The notes under the pieces were generated by a model. The model did not search any database. It was not told the origin of the DNA and saw only the letters and a list, made by a program, of their open reading frames with translations. The position numbers and the translations under genes were made by a program. From CAYHSR01 sp043821725 (GTDB taxonomy: Bacteria > Patescibacteriota > Patescibacteriia > Magasanikbacterales > GWA2-37-8), in NCBI GenBank assembly GCA_043821725.1, contig JBDRCM010000006.1, positions 1 to 64,000 on the forward strand: a stretch of DNA of 64,000 nt. The letters run 5' to 3'. The stretch's first letter is position 1. Each line of letters opens with the position of its first letter. This document shows positions 44,720 to 53,116 of the stretch, piece by piece.

Positions 44720-44881
44720 GGGTCCGTCACCAAATACCATTTCTACTGTAATTAATAAATTATGGCCAAAATCGTTTCAAAATTTCTCGGCTTATCTTAC
44801 AGATAGGGCTCAAAATTTGTTCAACAATTTTGTCTCATAATTTATCAATTTCGCTACGAAAGCGCATTTGGCGACAGACCC
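44720..44881 (+). mobile_element. MITE-like element, family 2, copy B
   Basis: 162 bases, ends GGGTCCGTCACC and GGCGACAGACCC, flanked by a perfect 5-bp duplication TAAAA (44715-44719 and 44882-44886). It is internally deleted relative to copies A and C. Confidence 0.85.
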
Positions 44882-44942
44882 TAAAAAGAAAAAACGCTTG
44901 AATTATTGCGTTTTTTCGTATTTTTTTGAAAAAAAATGATGA

Positions 44943-45004
44943 GGGCCCCCTGTATTAGAGATGATATAGGGAGCCAACATCTTCCCTATACAGGGGGTAT
45001 TTTA
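44943..45004 (-). terminator. Large hairpin downstream of the small ORF
   Basis: CCCCCTGTAT and ATACAGGGGG arms, with an inner AGGGAAGATGTTGGCTCCCT hairpin, followed on the minus strand by a T-rich tract. Confidence 0.55.
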
Positions 45005-45026
45005 TTTTCTGCCAGCACAGCGCATC

Positions 45027-45218
45027 CTAGTAGAGTAGTCCTGCGCGTTTTCCGGTGGGACGAGCCGTTATTTCACAGACGTCTTCCAAGCTCTGCACGC
45101 CAGAAGAGCTGTAAAACCACCACGGTGCACCTTGACTCTCCTTCCTGTTGTCAGGACTTCTTCTCGGGGTACTTTCTCTTCCTCCTCGACTTCCTGTTTT
45201 TTTGTATTTCTTTGCCAC
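45027..45218 (-). CDS. Possible small basic protein between two MITE copies
   Basis: 63 residues from a GTG at 45218 preceded by GGGAG at a good distance. It begins MAKKYKKTGSRGGRES and is Arg/Lys/Ser-rich, then has APWWFYSSSGVQSLEDVCEI. A large hairpin with T-tract follows its stop. Composition is GC-richer than the surroundings. It lies exactly between family-2 copies B and C. No family is recognised; it may be a real small gene carried with the repeats, or chance. The opposite-strand frame at 44936-45292 runs into copy C and is less likely. Confidence 0.35.
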   Translation of the reverse strand: MAKKYKKTGSRGGRESTPRRSPDNRKESQGAPWWFYSSSGVQSLEDVCEITARPTGKRAGLLY

Positions 45219-45253
45219 TGTCTGAGCTCCCTTTTTTCCGATTGAGGTTAACA

Positions 45254-45488
45254 GGATCTGTCACCAAATACCATTTCTACTGCAATTCATAAATTATAGC
45301 CAAAATCGTTTCAAAATTTCTTGGCTTATCTTACAGATAGGCCTCAAAATTTTTTATCAAGCGAAGCGAGAGAAAAGAAAAATGATAATTTTTCTTTTCC
45401 GAGCGAGCGAAGATAACTATGGAATTATCAACGATTTTGTCTCATAATATATTAATTTCGTTGCGAAAGCGCATTTGGCGACAGACCC
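45254..45488 (+). mobile_element. MITE-like element, family 2, copy C
   Basis: 235 bases, ends GGATCTGTCACC and GGCGACAGACCC, flanked by a perfect TAACA duplication (45249-45253 and 45489-45493). Same orientation as copy B and the same length as copy A. Confidence 0.88.
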
Positions 45489-45669
45489 TAACAGGATTTA
45501 TAATATTTTACACTTAAAACACTAAAATGTCAACAGTAATAAACCCGACATTGCAACAAGCCACCCCACATTTATGCTTGCACACCAGGCAAAAATATGC
45601 TAAAATATACTCATTCATAAACTTGTCAGATCCAAATATTTATTCATTTTTAGCAAAAAATTTACTTAT

Positions 45670-46284
45670 ATGCACATAAGCTGGCTCGGACAAACATGCG
45701 TAAAAATACAGACAAAAAATATCAATGTTGACTCTACTATTGTTATAAATGCGTATAAACCAAAAAAAGGATCTTTTCCCCGCTATTTCAGCCCTGAAAT
45801 CGCTCTGTTTTCATCAGGAATGGATAATACTGCCACTTTATCGCAAAATCCTTTTGTCATCAGTACATTAGGCGAATTTGAAATGCAAGGCATTGTGATA
45901 TATTCTCTTCCGGACGATGAAAATAATCGAATTTTTAAACTGGTCAGTGAGGGAATGACCATTGTCCATCTTGGCAAATTAAACAAAAATATAGAAAACA
46001 GCCGATTGGAAAAAATAATGAATCCTGATATTTTATTCATTCCGGTTGGAGGAAGGCCGAATTATTTGGAAAGAAAAATGGCTGCCTCTTTGGCAACGGC
46101 AATTGAACCGCGCATAATTATTCCTATTGGATTCAAATGCGACACAGATCCAGACTCCAAGCCGATTTCAATGTTTGTTGATGAAGCAGGCCTTAAGCCG
46201 GAAAATCAAACCAAAAAAATTATTATCAAAAAAAAGGACTTGCCTGCGGATGAAACCAAATTGATAGTTCTGGACAAGGAGTAA
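45670..46284 (+). CDS. UlaG-like metallo-beta-lactamase-fold protein, active site degenerate
   Basis: 204 residues. It begins HISWLGQTCVKIQTKNINVD, as UlaG-type MBL proteins do. Next come GEFEMQGIVIYSL, TIVHLGKLNKN, NPDILFIPVGG and EPRIIIPIGFK, all structural landmarks of the fold. The HxHxDH metal motif is missing, so classical hydrolase activity is doubtful. Similar degenerate forms are frequent in Patescibacteria. It is followed by the membrane protein gene and gyrA on the same strand. Function unknown. Confidence 0.78.
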   Translation: MHISWLGQTCVKIQTKNINVDSTIVINAYKPKKGSFPRYFSPEIALFSSGMDNTATLSQNPFVISTLGEFEMQGIVIYSLPDDENNRIFKLVSEGMTIVHLGKLNKNIENSRLEKIMNPDILFIPVGGRPNYLERKMAASLATAIEPRIIIPIGFKCDTDPDSKPISMFVDEAGLKPENQTKKIIIKKKDLPADETKLIVLDKE

Positions 46285-46304
46285 AAAGAACAAAGGAATT
46301 AAAT

Positions 46305-46748
46305 ATGAATAAACCGCGGAAAAAAAATAAACATAAATTAACCATCAGGCCGGAAAATCCAAGAGCCAAAGCATTGATGTGGATCAGCGTTATTCTTTTT
46401 ACGTGCGTAATTACCATCTTGTGGGCATGGTCAGCCAAAATTCAGCTGTCCGGAGTTGATCTGTCTATCAGCCAAGAAAGCGAAATTTTAAGAAACACGC
46501 AAGCGCAATGGGAAAAAATATTTGCTGAAAATGACGTAACTCTGCCTTCTTCGCCAACATCTTCGGCCATTACAGCACCAACTTCATCCGCTATAGAATT
46601 AATTGAATTGGAAAAAAGTTTGCGCGACTTATTTGGAAAAATGAATTCAACCACTACTGCCAGCACAACCACAAACTTTGGATCCTTAACCAAGATAACG
46701 TCAACGACAACAACCAATACTTTGAAGGCATCAACTTCATCACAATAA
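46305..46748 (+). CDS. Single-pass membrane protein, Ser/Thr-rich tail
   Basis: 147 residues. A Lys/Arg-rich N-terminus (MNKPRKKNKHKL) precedes one membrane helix, LMWISVILFTCVITILWAW, at about 25-48, then an external or periplasmic tail with many Ser and Thr (TTTASTTTNF, TSTTTTNTLK). No domain is recognised. It starts 20 bases after the MBL gene and precedes gyrA, so it may be cotranscribed. Gene reality is supported by the frame and context only. Confidence 0.65.
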   Translation: MNKPRKKNKHKLTIRPENPRAKALMWISVILFTCVITILWAWSAKIQLSGVDLSISQESEILRNTQAQWEKIFAENDVTLPSSPTSSAITAPTSSAIELIELEKSLRDLFGKMNSTTTASTTTNFGSLTKITSTTTTNTLKASTSSQ

Positions 46749-46816
46749 GTTTTCAATATTGAAAAAGTAAATTATTATTTATGCTCAAGAAAATCATTAA
46801 AAACAAGGAAGCAAAA

Positions 46817-49267
46817 ATGTCAGATCTGAATACAACAGGCGAAACCAACATTTCAATTGTTGATGAAATGAGAAAATCATATTTGGAATACGCCTTGAGC
46901 GTAATTGTTTCGCGCGCCTTGCCTGACGTAAGAGACGGCCTCAAGCCGGTGCACAGGCGCATACTGTATGCCATGTGGAATATCGGATTAAGGCACAACG
47001 CAAAATTCAGAAAATCAGCCCATGTGGTTGGAGAAGTGATGGCAAAATACCATCCGCACGGAGATGCCGCCATATATGATTCATTAGTAAGAATGGCACA
47101 ATATTTTTCAATGCGAGAACCGCTTATCCACGGCCAAGGAAATTTCGGATCAATGGATGGCGACCCTGCGGCGGCCATGCGATATACTGAAACTAAATTA
47201 AGAACAGCGGCCGAAGAGATGCTTTTTGACATTGAAAAAGACACTGTTGACTTCAGGCCCAATTATGACGGCTCTCACAATGAACCGGCTGTACTGCCTG
47301 CAAAAATACCCAACCTTTTGCTCAATGGAACTACCGGAATAGCTGTGGGCATGGCCACTTCAATTCCTCCCCACAATCTAATTGAATTGTGCCAAGGAGT
47401 AGTTAAGATTATTGACAAGCCAAACTGTTCAATTGATGAACTCACTGAAATAATTAAAGGCCCTGACTTTCCTACAGGTGGCATAATATATAATAAAAAA
47501 GATATGCTGGCCGCTTTTGCCACAGGCAAAGGCGGAATTGTAGTGCGCGCAAAAACAAACATTGAAGAATTAAAAGATTCAAAATACCGAATTATTATCA
47601 GTGAAATTCCATACATGGTGAATAAAGCAACGCTTATCGGCAAAATTGCGACCTTAGTTCAAGAAAAAAAGATAGAAGGGATAAAAGATTTGCGGGACGA
47701 ATCAAATAAAGACGGCGTAAGAATTGTTATTGAACTTAAAAAGGACTCATATCCTAAAAAAATACTAAACCGGCTATTCCAATTAACAGACCTGCAGACA
47801 ACCTTTCATTACAATATGCTTGCTTTGGTTGATGAATGCCGCCAGCCGCGAATACTCAACTTGAAAACCGTGCTTGAAGAATTTATCAAACATAGGCAGA
47901 TTATAATAAAAAGACGCACAACATTTGATTTGTTAAAAGCCAAAGAGCGAGCTCACATACTTGAGGGCTTGAAAAAAGCATTGGATAATATCAATAAAGT
48001 AATTAAAATAATTCAGCAGTCAAAAGACAAAGAGGAAGCTAAAGTAAACTTAATTAAACAATTCAAATTTTCCGACAAGCAGACAACAGCCATTTTGGAA
48101 ATGAAACTGCAGCAGCTTGCCAACATGGAGCGCAAAAAAATATTGGACGAACTTAGGGAAAAAATGATTCTGATAAAGGGTCTTGAATCAATTCTTGCTT
48201 CTCAAAAAAAGATGATGAACATCATCAGGGCTGAAACAATTGAAATTGAAAAAAAGTATGGAAATCCAAGGCGGACGGAAATAATAACGCGCGGAGTCAA
48301 GGACTTTAAAATGGAGGATCTTGTGCCAAATGAAGGAACAATAATTATGGTAACTGTGGATGGCTACATTAAACGTCTGCCAATTGATACTTTCAAACAG
48401 CAGTTGCGCGGTGGCAAGGGCGTGATAGGACTCACTACCAAAGAAGAAGATAGCATAGACATGTTGCAAGCCACTAATACGCATGACAATATTCTTTTCT
48501 TGACCAACCGAGGCCGTGTTTTCCAAATGATGGCATATGACATTCCTCAAAGTACGCGAACATCCAAAGGCCAAGCGCTTGTTAATTTCCTATTGCTTGC
48601 TCCAAATGAGAAGGTAACTGCTATGATTGCCATGAGCGACATTTCCAATTCAAAATACCTTGTAATGGTAACTCAAAAAGGGATTATCAAAAAAAGCGCC
48701 ATTGAAGATTTCGCAAATGTGCGCAAGAGCGGTCTTATAGCTGTAAAACTCAAAAGTGAAGACAACCTTGAATGGGTAAAGCCATCGTGCGGAAAGGATG
48801 AAATAATTATTGCCACTAAAAAAGGGCAGGCAATAAGATTTCGGGAAAAAGACATACGCGCCATGGGTCGGACCGCAGCAGGAGTAAGAGGAATACGTCT
48901 AAAGGCAAATGATGAAGTTATTTGCATGGATGTGGTTGATCCGAAAAATAAAAATCTTGAACTTTTTACAATTTCTGAAAATGGATTGGGCAAACGAACT
49001 CCACTTTCTCAATACAGGATTCAAGGCAGGGGAGGCAGTGGAATCAAGAGCTCAACAATTAGCGCAAAGACAGGGAATCTTGCCGCATCCCGCGTATGCG
49101 ACCATATGGAAAACAAAGATAGTGATCTTATGGTTATGTCCAACAAAGGACAGGTTATACGCCTGCCTTATAAGGCAATAAGCGTTTCAAGCCGAGCCAC
49201 ACAAGGAGTACGGCTTATGCGATTTAAAGCTGAAGGCGATAAAGTTACAACCGTCACAATACTTTAA
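46817..49267 (+). CDS. gyrA: DNA gyrase subunit A
   Basis: 816 residues from the ATG at 46817, chosen because AAGGAAG lies just upstream; an earlier ATG at 46781 would add 12 residues. EMRKSYLEYALSVIVSRALP opens the breakage-reunion domain. The catalytic Tyr is Tyr123 in AAMRYTETKL. The DNA-gate region has KYHPHGDAAIYDSLVRMAQ. The C-terminal beta-pinwheel has the GyrA-box-like QQLRGGKGVIG, supporting gyrase rather than topoisomerase IV. It introduces negative supercoils with GyrB, which is not in the window. A bidirectional terminator follows. Confidence 0.95.
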   Translation: MSDLNTTGETNISIVDEMRKSYLEYALSVIVSRALPDVRDGLKPVHRRILYAMWNIGLRHNAKFRKSAHVVGEVMAKYHPHGDAAIYDSLVRMAQYFSMREPLIHGQGNFGSMDGDPAAAMRYTETKLRTAAEEMLFDIEKDTVDFRPNYDGSHNEPAVLPAKIPNLLLNGTTGIAVGMATSIPPHNLIELCQGVVKIIDKPNCSIDELTEIIKGPDFPTGGIIYNKKDMLAAFATGKGGIVVRAKTNIEELKDSKYRIIISEIPYMVNKATLIGKIATLVQEKKIEGIKDLRDESNKDGVRIVIELKKDSYPKKILNRLFQLTDLQTTFHYNMLALVDECRQPRILNLKTVLEEFIKHRQIIIKRRTTFDLLKAKERAHILEGLKKALDNINKVIKIIQQSKDKEEAKVNLIKQFKFSDKQTTAILEMKLQQLANMERKKILDELREKMILIKGLESILASQKKMMNIIRAETIEIEKKYGNPRRTEIITRGVKDFKMEDLVPNEGTIIMVTVDGYIKRLPIDTFKQQLRGGKGVIGLTTKEEDSIDMLQATNTHDNILFLTNRGRVFQMMAYDIPQSTRTSKGQALVNFLLLAPNEKVTAMIAMSDISNSKYLVMVTQKGIIKKSAIEDFANVRKSGLIAVKLKSEDNLEWVKPSCGKDEIIIATKKGQAIRFREKDIRAMGRTAAGVRGIRLKANDEVICMDVVDPKNKNLELFTISENGLGKRTPLSQYRIQGRGGSGIKSSTISAKTGNLAASRVCDHMENKDSDLMVMSNKGQVIRLPYKAISVSSRATQGVRLMRFKAEGDKVTTVTIL

Positions 49268-49291
49268 AACACAACATTAAAAAATGTTATT

Positions 49292-49321
49292 AAAAACCCC
49301 GATTTCGCAATCGGGGTTTTT
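49292..49321. terminator. Bidirectional terminator between gyrA and ftsH
   Basis: AAAAACCCCGATT TCGC AATCGGGGTTTTT, usable from both converging genes. Confidence 0.9.
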
Positions 49322-49359
49322 AATTAGTATGTATGTTCCAAATCTTTTTTTGCTCTGCA

Positions 49360-51210
49360 CTAAACAATAATTTCCTGCAATTTATCTTCGTCCTTAAAAA
49401 TCATTCCAATCTCGTCTTGTTCAATTGTTTCTTTTTCCAACAATATCTTTACCATTTTTTCCATTTTATCACGATGTCCTCTTACAACCTGTCCGGCCTT
49501 TTCTTTTGCCTCGTTAATAATCCTAATAATTTCCTTGTCAATTTCTTCAGCTGTCTTGTCGCTATAATCGCGCTGTTCATGAATATCTCTACCAAGGAAA
49601 ATCATATCTTCATGCTTGCCAAAAGTGCGAGGTCCGAGCTTTGACATGCCATAGCGAGTGACCATATCCCGCGCTATTTCAGTTGCCCTTTGTAAATCAC
49701 TGCAGGGCCCGGTGGAAATATCGTGAAAAATCAACTGTTCAACAACATATCCGCCTAAAATCATAGCAAGGTCATCACTAAAATGTTCAAAGGTATTATA
49801 TCGCCTGTCTTCTGTTGGCATATTGAGAGTATATCCGCCAGCTCTTCCGCGTGAAATGATTGAAACCTTTCTTACCGGATCGCAGTTTGGTAAAAAATGA
49901 CCCACAATGGCGTGTCCTGCTTCGTGGTAAGCGGTCATATTTTTTTCCTTTTCACTGATTACCCTGTGCTTTCTTTCCGGACCAAGCAATACTTTTTCAA
50001 TGCTTTCCAAAATTTCATCTTGGCTGACTTTTTTCTTATTGCGCCTTACCGCTAAAATGGCCGCCTCATTAAGAAGATTTTCAAGATCAGCACCATTAAA
50101 CCCCGGGGTTCGCTCTGCAATTATGCGCATTGATACTTCACGATTTAAGGGCTTATTTTTAGCATGAATACTCAATATTTCCTCCCTATCTTTAATGTCA
50201 GGCATATCCAGAGTAACGCGCCTGTAAAAACGACCGGGTCTTAACAGCGCAGGATCCAGCACATCAGGCCTGTTCGTTGCGGCCATTACTATAACACCAA
50301 TATTCGGTTCAAAACCATCCATTTCCACTAAAATTTGATTAAGTGTCTGCTCGCGCTCATCATGTCCGCCTCCGAGTCCGGCGCCTCTGCGCCTGCCTAC
50401 CGCATCAATCTCATCAATAAATACAATGGCTGGCGCAGCTTTTTTGGCCTTGCCAAATAAATCTCTTACGCGGGAAGCTCCAACGCCAACAAACATTTCA
50501 ACAAATTCAGACCCTGACATATTAAAAAACTGTACGTTTGCCTGTCCGGCAACTGCCTTTGCCAGCAATGTCTTGCCTGTTCCGGGTGCGCCCATGAGTA
50601 AAACGCCTTTTGGTATTTTTGCTCCCATTGCATCAAATTTCTTTGGATCGCGCAAAAATTCAACAATCTCCTGTAATTCTTCTTTAGCTTCTTTTACTCC
50701 GGCAACATCATCAAATGTTTTTTTGTCTTTTTTTTCTTTGGGATCTGTCTGCTTGGCTGAGCTCTGTCCAAATCCCATAGCGCGATTATTCATCCCCTGC
50801 ACTCCACGGGACATAAAATAGAAGAAAAGAACAAAGATAAGCAAGGGCAAAAGTATGGGAAAAAGATTCGCAGCCCAAAACTTTGCCGAATTCTCATCTT
50901 TAATTTCAACATCCAGCTCAGCGCGCACTGTATCTGAAACACCGTAATTTTTCATAATGTCACCGAATGACTCATTGGCTTCTTTTTTCGCTTCTTGAAT
51001 CTTAGTGCTTCCGTCTTTCATTTCCGCGCTTACCATATTTCCCTGCACAATAATTTTTTTGACCTTGCTTTCATTTATCAATGCAACCATTTTGCCCATG
51101 CTTATCTCTTCTTTCTTTTTTCCTTCATCAAATTTTACCATGCTGAAAATGCCCGCTATGAGCAAAATCACGATGAATATTATAAAAAAATTTTTAAAAA
51201 AATTCTTCAT
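49360..51210 (-). CDS. ftsH: ATP-dependent zinc metalloprotease FtsH
   Basis: 616 residues. Two N-terminal membrane helices (about 5-24 and 112-132) flank a small external domain. The AAA+ module has Walker A GAPGTGKTLLAKA, Walker B IVFIDEIDAVG and the SRH region. The peptidase domain has HEAGHAIVGH with the zinc His pair and Glu. It degrades misfolded membrane and regulatory proteins. It starts 15 bases after the S1-protein stop and is probably cotranscribed with it. Confidence 0.97.
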   Translation of the reverse strand: MKNFFKNFFIIFIVILLIAGIFSMVKFDEGKKKEEISMGKMVALINESKVKKIIVQGNMVSAEMKDGSTKIQEAKKEANESFGDIMKNYGVSDTVRAELDVEIKDENSAKFWAANLFPILLPLLIFVLFFYFMSRGVQGMNNRAMGFGQSSAKQTDPKEKKDKKTFDDVAGVKEAKEELQEIVEFLRDPKKFDAMGAKIPKGVLLMGAPGTGKTLLAKAVAGQANVQFFNMSGSEFVEMFVGVGASRVRDLFGKAKKAAPAIVFIDEIDAVGRRRGAGLGGGHDEREQTLNQILVEMDGFEPNIGVIVMAATNRPDVLDPALLRPGRFYRRVTLDMPDIKDREEILSIHAKNKPLNREVSMRIIAERTPGFNGADLENLLNEAAILAVRRNKKKVSQDEILESIEKVLLGPERKHRVISEKEKNMTAYHEAGHAIVGHFLPNCDPVRKVSIISRGRAGGYTLNMPTEDRRYNTFEHFSDDLAMILGGYVVEQLIFHDISTGPCSDLQRATEIARDMVTRYGMSKLGPRTFGKHEDMIFLGRDIHEQRDYSDKTAEEIDKEIIRIINEAKEKAGQVVRGHRDKMEKMVKILLEKETIEQDEIGMIFKDEDKLQEIIV

Positions 51211-51225
51211 AGCAAATAATTAAGA

Positions 51226-52542
51226 TTATTCGGCTTTTGCGCCCTTGTCAGTGGTGTTAGTGGTGTCAGTGGTGTTAGTGGTGTTAGTGGTGTCAGTGGT
51301 GTTAGTGGTGTCAGTGGTGTTAGTGGTGTTAGTGGTGTCCGGGCTTTCTGCGCCACTGCCAACGTCAACATTTTCATCTTCTTTCTTGTCATCCAGCTTT
51401 TCCCCTGTCTTATCGTTGGTTGGTTTTTCCTGCTTTATTTGTGGCTTCTTTGCTGTTATGTCCGGAAGCTTTAAACCAAGACGATGCTCGGGTGGCTCCA
51501 AAGAAACCACTTCAAACTCTCTTAAATCACCTATGTTAAATTCGTTCTTTATGCTTTCATTACCATTGGACACTTCTGAAATATGAGCAAGCCCATGAAT
51601 TTCTTCGTCAAGAGCAACCATCAGCCCGAAGGGTTCTATTTTTATTATTTTTCCCTGAACTTTATCTCCGACTTTATATTTATCTTTAACTTTTTTCCAT
51701 GGATCATCAACCAGTCGCTTGATTGACAAATATATTTTTGATTTGTCAAGCTGAATTATTTGCGCTTCTATATTGTCACCGACTTTCAAAACATCTCTTG
51801 GGTGGTCAATGCGCTTCCATGCAATTTCAGAAATATGAACAAGTCCTTCCAGTCCGACTCCGAACTTCACAAACGCTCCGAATGAAGTAAGAGCGCTGAC
51901 TTCTCCCTCAATCTTGTTGCCGATTTTGTACGATTCAAGCACTGCTTTTTGCGAATCTTCCCAAACCGCCTTTTCTGAAACTATTAATTTTTCCTCATTT
52001 TGATTGGCATCTATAATTTTAACTTCCAGGTCATTATTGATTAGTTCCTGTAATTTTTCCAAAATTCTAAGCTTATCGCCACCTGCCACTCGCGGATAAT
52101 TGTCCGGCGACAGCTGGCTAACCGGCATAAATCCGGTTAAAGCATCAACCTGCATGATTAAACCGCCTTTGTTAGCTGCCACCACTCGTGATTTAACGGC
52201 TATGCCTTCATTCATGTATTTTTTCATATTTTCCCAAGCCCGTTTATAGCCGGCACTTCTAAAAGAAAGCTCCATCTCGCCATTTTCGTTTTCCAATTCC
52301 AAAACAGTGGCTTCAACTTTGTCGCCCACTTTTATTTCTGAATATTCCTTTGATTCTGTAAACAATTCACGACCGCGCACAACGCCGACCGTTAACCCTC
52401 TGATGTCCAATTTTATTGACCCCTTGTCAATTGAGATTACTTCGCACTCAACCACTTCATTAACTTTTGGAATGTCAACCTGATATGACTCCAATAATGT
52501 TTGAAAGCTTGGCTGGTTGCTTGTTGGTACGTTTACATTCAT
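51226..52542 (-). CDS. rpsA: Four-domain S1 protein with a repetitive Thr/Asn/Asp tail
   Basis: 438 residues. Four S1 OB-folds are visible at about 35-105 (VVECEVISIDKGSIKLDI), 120-190 (VKSRVVAANKGGLIMQVD), 205-275 (IEGEVSALTSFGAFVKFG) and 290-360 (VQGKIIKIEPFGLMVALD). This is a ribosomal protein bS1-type layout with fewer domains than the six of E. coli. The tail after 370 is acidic and ends in ten TT[N/D] triplets. S1 binds mRNA at the ribosome. The protein could instead be a general RNA-binding S1 protein. Confidence 0.88.
   Translation of the reverse strand: MNVNVPTSNQPSFQTLLESYQVDIPKVNEVVECEVISIDKGSIKLDIRGLTVGVVRGRELFTESKEYSEIKVGDKVEATVLELENENGEMELSFRSAGYKRAWENMKKYMNEGIAVKSRVVAANKGGLIMQVDALTGFMPVSQLSPDNYPRVAGGDKLRILEKLQELINNDLEVKIIDANQNEEKLIVSEKAVWEDSQKAVLESYKIGNKIEGEVSALTSFGAFVKFGVGLEGLVHISEIAWKRIDHPRDVLKVGDNIEAQIIQLDKSKIYLSIKRLVDDPWKKVKDKYKVGDKVQGKIIKIEPFGLMVALDEEIHGLAHISEVSNGNESIKNEFNIGDLREFEVVSLEPPEHRLGLKLPDITAKKPQIKQEKPTNDKTGEKLDDKKEDENVDVGSGAESPDTTNTTNTTDTTNTTDTTNTTNTTDTTNTTDKGAKAE
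51247..51336. repeat. 9-bp microsatellite in the S1 gene tail
   Basis: Ten units of GTYAGTGGT on the plus strand, encoding TTN or TTD triplets. Unit number can change without frameshift. Confidence 0.92.
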
Positions 52543-52790
52543 AAATTTATTTATCTTCCATCTTTGCCTTCACTTTCGGAAATATGACAGTAGCCAAATA
52601 GCCGTAGGAGGCAATGATTGATAACAAAAAAAGATGTTCTTATCCCCTTGTCCTGCAACCAATGGGTTGAAAGACAAACGGGTGTTTTTCACTATGGTGG
52701 AAAAACTTGTTTTTTAATTGTTTGTATTATATTATATATATTACCACATGTCAATAGAGCGCAATTAAAATATTTTCTTACGCTAAATAT
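52543..52790. other. Spacer upstream of the S1 gene
   Basis: No gene supported; AT-rich, probably the S1-gene leader and promoter region. Nothing specific recognised. Confidence 0.5.
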
Positions 52791-53093
52791 GAACTCATGT
52801 AGAGTTATTCAACATAATGCGCTATTACTAACGAAATGACAAATGTTAAAAAATGTCTGTCATTCTGAATCCCGACCTAGTCGGGACTTATCCCGACCTA
52901 GTCGGGACTTATCCCGACCTAGTCGGGATGAAGAATCCCTTAAATAATTCACTTGAATTAATTTGAATGACCAGAGGGATCCTTCGCGGAGTTTATCCTC
53001 GAGCGTAGCGAAGGGCTCAGGATGACAGGTGAAGGAATCAGGATGACAGGTGACACGCTCAAGATGACATAGTGGTAAACTCTGTATGAGTTC
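52791..53093. mobile_element. MITE-like element, family 1, copy 2
   Basis: About 303 bases, ends GAACTCATGTAGAGTT and AACTCTGTATGAGTTC. Inside are three tandem palindromes CCCGACCTAGTCGGG at 52870-52931 and several GGATGACAGGTGA units. It is longer than copy 1 because of the tandem units. Confidence 0.8.
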
Positions 53094-53116
53094 TATAACT
53101 AAAAAATACATCTTTT

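Noticed and set aside
44936..45292. 118-codon plus-strand ORF between MITE copies
   Set aside because: Reads through the terminator-like hairpin and into copy C; the minus-strand ORF has better signals.
51207..51392. Thr/Pro/Leu repeat ORF and the Val/Ser-rich plus-strand ORF at 51245
   Set aside because: Both are other-frame readings of the 9-bp microsatellite in the S1 gene.
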